Below the pieces are notes generated by a model, which saw only the letters and a program-made list of their open reading frames with translations, was not told the origin of the DNA and did not search any database. 64,000 nucleotides of DNA. Origin: Larus michahellis. Taxonomy: Eukaryota; Chordata; Aves; Charadriiformes; Laridae. Made by a program: the position numbers and the translations under genes. The stretch spans positions 10,974,001 through 11,038,000 of the forward strand of contig NC_133906.1 of the NCBI RefSeq assembly GCF_964199755.1, in the 5' to 3' direction. Each line of letters begins with the position of its first letter. Positions within the stretch are counted from its first letter, which is position 1. Of the stretch, positions 55,901 through 64,000 are shown one piece after another.

Positions 55901-58900
55901 TTTAAAAGCAGTATTCAAGTCTTATCTTTGTCATATTCAAAACGTCATACAATTCTGGATGCTGTTGAAAGACACCATGGATTGCCTGCTCTTCCACGGT
56001 TTGCAAATGGTCTGTGCTTAGTGCGGGCTGCAAAAAAACCCAGATCCAGGCATTTCTGAATGTGGGATGTTTGAGAACAGGTTATTTTCAGCCTCATCTA
56101 TTTTCTGATTTTGTTAAGGCTATTCCTGATAAGCCTATGTAGTCAGGAAAGCTTCAGTGATTCCCAGCTCCAGCACGAGCCTAATCCTAATGTCCTACTA
56201 TTATCAATAAGATGTTTTACCAGAGGCTTTGGTGAACCCAAGATCGGGCCTTTAATTATTATCCAAGACTCATTCCCCGGTCCTGGATCATCGGCTGTGG
56301 CCAGCTTTCACTAGTCCATGTAATGCAGATGGCCACAAAATACATCTCCTCTTCCAGGAATCTGCAGAGTCAGCCGGCTGCTGCCATGGGCTGTCCGGAC
56401 CCTTGGGAGCCCTTTCTTGCTGCAGAGCAGTTTCAGCTTCCCTGGGCATCCTCTGCCCCCTCCAAGGTGTCCTGGCTGCTTTAATTCCCTCTGTTTGTAC
56501 AGGCCAAAATGCCAGTGGACTTCTGCAGACTCATCGTCACTTAGTGTTAGCTTTTGGACCAGCAAGCGTAGGTGGTAGATCTGAGAGAAAAACACATAAT
56601 TCCTGTGATTACTGTTCAGAAGCATCTTGTGCAGTGAGTTAAAGCTGAGTGCCCAGGTAGACACTATTTTGTTTTCTGCATGCGGAGACAAAGGACAATG
56701 TTTCCTTCTACTGATGGCAATGGAAACTCTTTTTGGCCAGGACTTTCTCCTGTGATAAATGGATCGGTAGCCCCAAGGCTGGGACTTGCTGCCAGCCAGG
56801 AGCTACTGCAATTATAAATAATAATAATATTTTCAAGAAGGCTTCAAGAATGTGCACTGCACCCCTCTGCAAACTGATTTTGTAGTGGCTTGATTTCATG
56901 TCAGTTTAACAAAATGCTGAATGTGCATAGTTCCTTTTCATTTTATCTTAAAATAGGACATCTAAATAAGGCGTTCTGTAGGCCTTTCCCAGTCTCTTCT
57001 GGCTGTCAGCTTTCACTGAGCTTCCCCACACCTCCCACTGCATTTTTCTCCAGGGTAGGAAGAGACTCTGCAATGTAAGTGGGATTATTCATGGGTGACA
57101 AATGTAGCCCGGTGTGATTGTGGGACAGAGAAAAGCAGATACAAACTGCAGAAAATTTGAGAGATGGAAGAGGGGTTTATAGAGGGGATTACATGCCATA
57201 ATGTCTTAGATAGTGGAGGACTGATCCTGTGCTGTGTTAAAATGCAGACTGGTTTTAGCCTTTCCATTAGCTTGTGTTTCCAATGACACCAGGGAAGCTG
57301 GCGCCGTCTGTGCCGTGGGGGCATTTTGTTCTTGCACCGTGTAAGTCGACCCAGGCACAATGTCAACCCTATCGAGGTTCCTATTCGGAACCATGTGTCA
57401 GACCCGATCTCTGCAGTGTCACCAGAGCCACTGAGAGGCACGGCAGCGCGGTCCAGCACACTCACTGCAGTGGCACTGCCCCTAAGGCACTATTTTCCAG
57501 CAGCGGAGGAATACCCTTTAAAATAGCTATATCCCCATCTATGTGGAGAACCTCACAGCAGACTCTCTAAAGACTTCTTCTTATTTTAAAAGAATTTCTA
57601 AATAAACTCCAAGCCGCATTTTTATAAGGGAGGATGGTATTTGCAGAAAAGGTCAAGGCTATAACAGTCGGCATCCTTGGAGATAGGAATTCTCAGCCCC
57701 TGCAGCTTCTCATAATTTGTCATGTCTTTAAACCCTCAAGTCCCCATTTTACATTCCCAATCAAGAAAGACATGAGGTTTTGATTTCAAAATGACATGCT
57801 CCACTGGCTGGGATTTTTTTCCCCTAAAGAAAATGTACAGAGACAAAAATTGTTAGGGTTTCACTAATTATACAGTTACGCTTAGCCCCCACCCTGTGTC
57901 AGGACCTGTTAGCGCTGGGACCGCAGGAACAGACCTGGGAGGGACCTTGCGAGGCATCAGCGGAGCTTCTGCCTCTGGGAGGTCCAGCTGCCCCGCCTTG
58001 CGCCCCCTCTCCATGACTGAATCAGGTTTGGTTGGTCCCAGGGCAGGTGACCGTGATGGGTCTGGGTGACGCAGGCTGCCCGGCGTTCCTCAGGGCTCGG
58101 GATCTGCTGTATTTGTCACTGGGGAAGCATGCAGCAATTTCTGACTTTAGCAGGTGTGAGAGAAGCCTTTCCTGCGAGAGTCTGCGAGGACAGCATGGAA
58201 ACACGAACATAACTAGCAGTGAAAACTGAGTGGGATTTGTGTTTCTGGTGAGGTGTCAGGAAATAGCTTTAAAAACGCACTGCTGAGAGGCTTCCCAGCA
58301 AGCTTTAACTGTTCCCTCACCTGGGAAGATCACTGCCATGAATTCATCAGGCGTGACGCAGCAGAGAGCGGCTCTGGAGCTGCCTCCGCTCTCCGGGCAT
58401 CTCCAGGCACGGGCTCAGGGAGGAAAGCGAAGGGCAGTACCTAGGAACGGGGAAAGACGAACGCAGCAGCGCTGGCAGTAGGTTTGACTCAGCTCACTAC
58501 GTGGGCTGACATATGTAAATTGCCATATACATTTGTAAATGTTTTGGTATGCCTGAGCAAGCCAATATCTGGAATTAATTTTGTTCTTTTGGGAGGCTAG
58601 ACAGGGAGCCCGTAGGAGAATAAATCCAAATGGACCACATGTATGAATCTCGGTGGGATTTGTTCAATTGGATGAGACCTGTGTATGGATGTGCATTTGC
58701 AATTTGAATTGCCTTGATTTGGTTTTCCTTACCTCACTTGTAAAGTGACTCAGGCCAAATTGAACTAAGATCGCTCCAGTCTTGAAGCAGATTTGTATGC
58801 TGATACTAAACATATTTTAAGTTATACACTTCTCAGGGTTGTGCAATGCAGAATGTTCTGCAGTCTGTTTTAGGGCTTTTTCTCTCTGTGCTTCCGTACT

Positions 58901-60706
58901 TTTTAACGTCAGCACTCTGTTACTTACTGTGCTATTTTGTGAGATGTGATGCCCTAAGGGAAGGTAAGGGTCACTTCTCCATCACTAACGTCTAGCCGCT
59001 TTTTGGAGCAGAATGCAGTCTCACCACTTTACGTATCGGGAGATGAAAAATAACTTTCCTAGTTGAAATTGCAAAGAGGATGGGAGGGCAGAATGCAGTT
59101 ACCTGAGCTGCATCATAGCCATGGTGTGGACCACCTCCTGCAAAAAATCTGCAGTGGGATCTTTAATGCCAACAAGTGGTCCAACACCAGCACAAGCCAT
59201 TCCTTGTCTGTAGCCTGACTGCAGGTTGGTCAGAGATGACATCCCACCAAACTCTGTCACAGCTCTGCTGGCAAGATGCGCTTTCCCGTTGGTGTTTGAC
59301 GACAGTCCGTGGCAGGATTATAAAGAGCTGTTGCACCTAAAGGCAAAAAATGCTACAGGTCCTAGATTGCTGCAAATCACATCTAGGCTTGTGAAGCCCA
59401 TCTCATCCAAAGGCTTCAACTGGATTAGTTATTTTTAAACCCCACAGAAGGAGTGTTAAAAATGTGCTTTTTCATGCAAGCAGCCTTAAAAAAAAATCCG
59501 TGCTTTATGTTCTGAGGTGCTTTCTCATAATTTCCCCATCCCCTTGCTGCCTACACCCCGACGCTGTATGAAAATGACTTTGGAGACAACATAGAAGTGC
59601 TGTTTCTGCAGCTTGCTTTTTGTAAATCTTAGGATTTTGCTTTTCTCCTTTGCTGAAACTCCAGTAAGCATTTAAGATTTTGATATCTGATCATTGCTGG
59701 GATGGCGGTGGAGTGATTCGATAGAATTACAGCTACTGTATGTGCCTGTTGAATCCCTTTACAGAGCCACTGGCTGGTACTTAGTGATAGATAGATTAAT
59801 AATTGACAGTGGAGAGCCAAATGGATGTCCTCTGTTTCTAAGGTAAAATCTTGAAGGGAGAACTCTTGCTATTACATGAACTGACTGGGTCTTTTATACA
59901 CGCAGGACAAATGTTATCAGCTATTACAGCTTTTAGAAAGCGGTGCTGTTGTATTTGTCAATGGGTCTGGCTGAAATCCAGCGCTTAGGCCTTTGGCCCC
60001 ATGCTGGGTGCTGCTGACACCTCACCCACAGGCAGGTGCTGTGGTCAGCCACAGATCCCCTTCCTGGCCCTTATTTATGGGATGCTGAGTTGTGCCTATG
60101 GCCAACCAGTCTCAGCACAGCCTGCCCCCTCCCAAGGGATTTTTGTAATCCAAGGTCATCAGGGCAGTGAGAAGAAACCAATGAGCACCTGCCTCCCCCT
60201 ACTCCCTTCCTAACCTGAATACAGACTAATTTAAAGCAGATGCGGCATCTCTGACATGCTGCAGTGAACCCAATTCATGCCTTCTGCTAAGGGAAAAACC
60301 TCCCAAAATAAGCATGAGCTTCTGCTCCCCATGTTTTTCATCCTCTGGTTTGTTACACATCTCCCTTTCTGCCCTCAAACCAAGCTGCCAGGTCCCAGAC
60401 CAGACGAGGTCTCTCCTCCCCCAGGGGAATGACACTCCGGTGACAGTGACGAGGTCCGTGCCCCTGTGCCAGCTCTCCCTGGCACGCAGGGAGGAAGGGC
60501 TGGCTGCATCCCCGCGTCCTGCCCCTGCCGGGGCACCGCTGCCCGGCTGGCACCGGGGACAGGCTCTGGGGGGGACGAGCAGACAGATCACCTCTGCTCC
60601 CCTCGGCTGAACCTGCTGGCCCGGCTTCAGAGGGCTTTTCTTACCCCTTATCGCAGCAGCTGAAATTCCAGATAAACAAAACCCAGACAGAGTCTTATTC
60701 AAAACA

Positions 60707-60712
60707 TTTATT
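60707..60712 (-). promoter_or_regulatory. Polyadenylation signal AATAAA of STC2
   Basis: The plus-strand TTTATT reads AATAAA on the gene strand, followed by TGGGTTTTGTTT-type G/U-rich sequence about 30 bases later. It was the only canonical hexamer I saw on that strand in the distal 0.6 kb. Confidence 0.55.
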
Positions 60713-61225
60713 AGTGTTTAAGGAAAATAATAGTGTGAAAGGTACAGAGCTTTGTCTAAAGCCATATGCATTTTCTTTTTTTACAAGCTTATTTGGCTGC
60801 AAATTCTACATGAGATAAAACTAGTATGTTTTTCTCCCAGAGATTTGGAATTAAGGACAGCTTGTCTTTTTTTTCCCTTTCTTTTTTTTTTTTTCCTTTT
60901 AGTTCAGCACTTTAAGTTAGGACAGCATTTTCCAGGGTTTACTGCTATCTTTTTCCAGTAGGCATTTTGCTTCTCCCAGTATTTTCGTTCCAGAACAAGG
61001 CTCATTCCAGATGCAAAGCGTAAAGGAAACATTCATACCTTGGCTTTTAAGCTAAACCTCCTTCATGAACAGCAAGTTCATAAGGAATGTTAATTAAAGC
61101 ATCATACAGTATCTAAATGGACTTTTTTCTTCTTTTTTATAAAGAATTAAGGCTATGTAGATGTCACAATAAAATAATCTCAGGTAAAACGCACCCTATT
61201 TGTTAGATATGAAAGAAGGTTTAAC

Positions 61226-61234
61226 AATAAATAA
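61226..61234 (-). promoter_or_regulatory. AU-rich element nonamer in STC2 3' UTR
   Basis: The plus-strand AATAAATAA is UUAUUUAUU on the mRNA strand, the nonamer typical of class II AU-rich elements that recruit ZFP36 or ELAV-type proteins. Confidence 0.5.
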
Positions 61235-61326
61235 ATGATTTATGCTGTCAATAACATTATGGAACTGTATAAAACTATATTTACGCAGCTTTAAACATAA
61301 AAAAACCCCCATACTAGTGGCATGAA

Positions 61327-61334
61327 TATATACA
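61327..61334 (-). promoter_or_regulatory. Pumilio response element in STC2 3' UTR (distal)
   Basis: The plus-strand TATATACA is UGUAUAUA on the mRNA, an exact match to the Pumilio consensus UGUAHAUA. Confidence 0.45.
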
Positions 61335-63774
61335 ACACAGGTCATGACGTACGTTTAAATTATCATAGCCAGCAGTGTTCTTTTTTAAATGGAGACACTA
61401 TAATAAATAGAAACGTTAAATATTTACAATAATAGCATATGTGGAATCAGTAGATGAACACATAAATTCTTCACACACAGAGGAAAAAAAAGTTATGCCT
61501 TATACAAAAATCCCTCCCACACACAGCTTGCCCCCCACCCCCCCAAATTTTCTTTGACTAAACAAGGGGAATATACAATTTTCCCCACAGAACGAATGAA
61601 TACAAATAAAACTGTATGCATGCTGAGGTGATATGTTGACTGAGACATTCAAGGATGTAGATCTGTATGTTTGGTTCCCATTGATGAATCAGACCTCTAA
61701 TGAGAGAGAGATCTTATTTTAGTTCAACGCAAGAACATTATGTTGGTAGCGAGTTGTTGTTTCTGTTTTGCGCTTTTTTTTTGTTGGTTTTTTTTTTTTT
61801 TTTTGCTAAAACGTTTGGATTGTCTTTTTGGTTTGAGCTTGTTCTTCATGGTGGCTATATGCCACCAAGGGGGAGAGGACGCTCACAGGAAACCCATGGA
61901 GGCACGCTAGAAACCTTCTTACAGTACTGCCAGCAGCCAATTAGTTTTTGGAGCAGAGGAGCTGGCCATCAGAGGCAGGCCCGAACCATCCTTGGCAAGC
62001 TCCTCCCTGGGACAGCCTGGGCGTCCCATCCGTGGGAGAGCTGTACCACAACCCAACAGGGCAGCTGGCACTCTCACTGCCAGCAGCTCCACTCCTCGGG
62101 TCAGCATGGTCTTTGGCGCTACACTACTTGGTCCGATCCCACCTCTTCTCAATTAAGTCCAATGAAAATTTGGTCACAGAACTCACAAAATCAGGCAGGA
62201 TCAAGGTCACGCCTGGTGATCCCATAGAGACACACCTTTCAACTTAACGGTCCTCTCTTGCTTCCTACATGGCTTCTATTAAAAGCAATGCCTATAACTT
62301 CTGCGGGTGGATACGTGCATTAAACCCTGAACATAGCTATTAGGAGCTGTGTTCACTGAGCAGTAACTAAAATCTGAGTTGGAAATTGTAGCCAAATTCC
62401 AACACCCTCTACTGTTTATACAGCTCCTTCCCACCATGCGACAAGACGTACGTTAGTTCACTGGGTACGTTCTGTCTCTACTGAACTGCCTTCCTGCCCC
62501 CACAGCTTTCCTCCCAAACTTTCTAAATGAGAAGGCTCAGATCCCCGGTGTGATTCCCACTTTCTAAGAAAACTTGCTTTTTCTCTAGAGGAAACCGAAG
62601 AGCTCACCCTTCTGTCCCTGTGGATGCTGCAACCTCCATTTCCAGTACAATATCTGGGGATATAGGATTGCAGATCTGCAACCTGAGAATTACAATTGCA
62701 TAGGGGGTAGGAGAGATGTGTCCAAACACCTCATTCACACTTAAAACTGCTTAGAGACAATAAGCTCTTGACACTCTTCATCTTTAGTAACTTATTCTGC
62801 AGAGATTGGTGGTCGTTATCTGCACAACCATTAAAAAAAACCAAAAACAAGTCAACCCCCTCTCCTTATCTTTGGCATTTGGATAAACCACAGCTGATAG
62901 GCAGGTTCGAGTGGGTCTCCACATCCCAGCAAACCACACCATGCTACTGCTACGGAGAGACGGATTTCTGATGGGCCTTCAACGCAGCCCTACAGAAGAA
63001 CTAAGTATATGGGGTGATTTGCTGTCTGAGCCTGCACCCATCCTTCTAAGCTTGGGCTGTCCATAAGGGCGGAGGACCTGTATCACCCATGGGCAGGTGT
63101 AAGCAGACAATATGCACAGGGTTTTCAGAGGTCCACAAGCATACTTTTGGGGGTCCTCCATACTGTGCAAGTCTTAACAGTCACATCGCCTTGTTTGCAA
63201 GCTGACTACTCGCCTTCAATATGCTGAAGTGACTGGATTAGCAAGTGTCAAGTTATGCAGTGGTTCAGAAACAAACGGGGCACTTAAACTAGGCAGCATC
63301 ACCCAGATGGGAACAATGGCTCAGAAGTTAAGAGAAAGCGGTGGAGCTCCAGACCGCACGGTTCCTGTGCGAGAGACAGGGAAGCTATTTCATTAGAGAG
63401 CGTCACATAGAGAGCCTTAAACTTTTGTGTTCTCAAGCCACAGGCAGAAACCAAATCCCCCTTGGAATTCAGCCATCTGCTGTAAGGCTGTACCCTAAAC
63501 CTTCAGAGGTGCTAAGCCACAAACAGACACATGCAATCTGGCAGAGCCCTCTTGGAACCTTCTCCCCAGCCAAGGGGACCAAGAAAAAAAACCACAAAAC
63601 AAATCCCCAAAACAACCCAACAACCTCCAAACAAGATCCTAAATTTCAGATGATGTCCGTTTCATAAAAAAGGGGAAAAGAATTTAGTCGGAGACATTTT
63701 GCCACTCTTGGTGGCTGCTCAAGTGTTGAGTTTGCTGGATTGATAACCCATTGCCACTGCTCTCCCTTTGCTAC

Positions 63775-63782
63775 TATATACA
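63775..63782 (-). promoter_or_regulatory. Pumilio response element in STC2 3' UTR (proximal)
   Basis: A second exact UGUAUAUA on the mRNA strand, about 155 bases after the stop codon. Confidence 0.45.
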
Positions 63783-63937
63783 CTGTTGCTGAGGTCCATA
63801 TATATCTTGCAATGCCCTGTGCTTGACCTCTGAATGGGAAATGCTTTGGAATGTCCATAGACGGGAAGATGAGACTCAACGGAGGAGGTTTCCAGTGGAG
63901 GGGGAGGATGGGGGGAACGGGGAGTTGGTGCCTTTTT

Positions 63938-64000
63938 TCACCTCCGGATGTCAGAGAAGTCGGACAGTTCGTCTGCCCGGTCCATGATCCCATGTGCCCC
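63938..64000 (-). CDS. STC2: STC2 (stanniocalcin 2), C-terminal 20 codons, partial
   Basis: From the window edge the minus strand reads GAHGIMDRADELSDFSDIRR and a TGA stop at 63940-63938. The last residues match the human STC2 C-terminus (SEYSDIRR), and the gene is the expected next neighbour after NKX2-5 in the same orientation. Known role: a secreted, disulfide-linked homodimeric glycoprotein that inhibits the PAPP-A protease and so restrains IGF release, and is induced by ER stress and hypoxia. The cysteine-rich body and all other exons lie beyond the window. The identification rests on a short match plus synteny plus the long 3' UTR. Confidence 0.88.
   Translation of the reverse strand, partial: GAHGIMDRADELSDFSDIRR

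Larger units (their letters stand above)
38301..60689. other. Intergenic interval between NKX2-5 upstream domain and STC2
   Basis: About 22 kb with no exon chain I can support. Features seen: a CR1-type remnant near 43.4 kb, an ancient LINE reverse-transcriptase remnant at 47.4-47.6 kb, a consensus MEF2 site at 43.97 kb, a 21-base poly-T at 50.7 kb and a 52-base pure pyrimidine tract at 52.9 kb. Composition is mixed and mostly AT-moderate. Open frames up to 164 codons here have no recognisable domain. Confidence 0.65.
60690..63937 (-). other. STC2: STC2 3' UTR (about 3.2 kb, end approximate)
   Basis: On the gene strand this follows the STC2 TGA stop and runs to the AATAAA at plus 60707-60712. 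It is AT-rich near its 3' end with an AU-rich nonamer and two Pumilio sites. The long UTR fits mammalian STC2, which also has a multi-kilobase 3' UTR. A 175-codon plus-strand open frame inside it (61700-62227) is antisense to the UTR and not supported. Confidence 0.65.

Noticed and set aside
61700-62227. 175-codon plus-strand open frame near the window end
   Set aside because: It lies antisense within the STC2 3' UTR, contains a poly-F/poly-V run from a T-rich repeat, and has no similarity I recognise.
1-64000. Search for CRISPR arrays, prophage, toxin or defence systems, and endogenous retroviral genes
   Set aside because: No regularly spaced repeats, integrase, capsid or envelope-like frames, or paired long terminal repeats were seen. 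The intron-containing genes and repeats are those of an animal genome.

Overview
The window is vertebrate genomic DNA, almost certainly from a bird or another sauropsid. Three genes can be placed by their proteins, in the conserved order BNIP1 (+), NKX2-5 (-), STC2 (-), the same order and orientation as human 5q35. Two things point to a bird: the short distances (about 23 kb from BNIP1 to NKX2-5 and about 30 kb from NKX2-5 to the apparent STC2 3' end) and the thin scatter of CR1-type LINE fragments. The species cannot be named from the sequence.

Layout. Positions 1-4,160 hold the last five coding exons of BNIP1, a SNARE of the Golgi-to-ER pathway. The first 38 codons, by comparison with human, lie outside the window. 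Its 3' UTR carries two AATAAA signals. From about 4.6 to 27.7 kb there is no gene I can support. That stretch holds CR1 and MIR fragments, a 35-bp tandem duplication and a few cardiac-type motif groups (two NK2 sites flanking a GATA site, an SRF CArG box, a GATA inverted pair). From about 27.7 to 30.5 kb is the complete two-exon NKX2-5 gene on the minus strand, encoding the 300-aa cardiac homeodomain factor with its TN motif, NK2 homeodomain, NK2-specific domain and terminal GIRAW. A very GC- and CpG-rich domain surrounds it and reaches to about 38.3 kb. Inside that domain, 2.4 kb upstream of the start codon, is a dense GATA/SMAD/TEAD/homeobox motif cluster that looks like an enhancer. From about 38.3 to 60.7 kb is another non-coding stretch with old CR1 remnants, including one with a recognisable reverse-transcriptase segment. 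From about 60.7 to 64.0 kb is the 3' end of STC2 on the minus strand: the last 20 codons and a roughly 3.2-kb 3' UTR with an AU-rich nonamer and two Pumilio sites.

The three genes are not an operon or pathway; they are neighbours kept together by old synteny. The long non-coding intervals on both sides of NKX2-5 are plausible regulatory territory for that developmental gene. I saw no CRISPR array, phage, toxin, viral gene or other accessory system, and no evidence for an undescribed coding system. The findings are mainly regulatory motif clusters, ancient repeats and small structural features.
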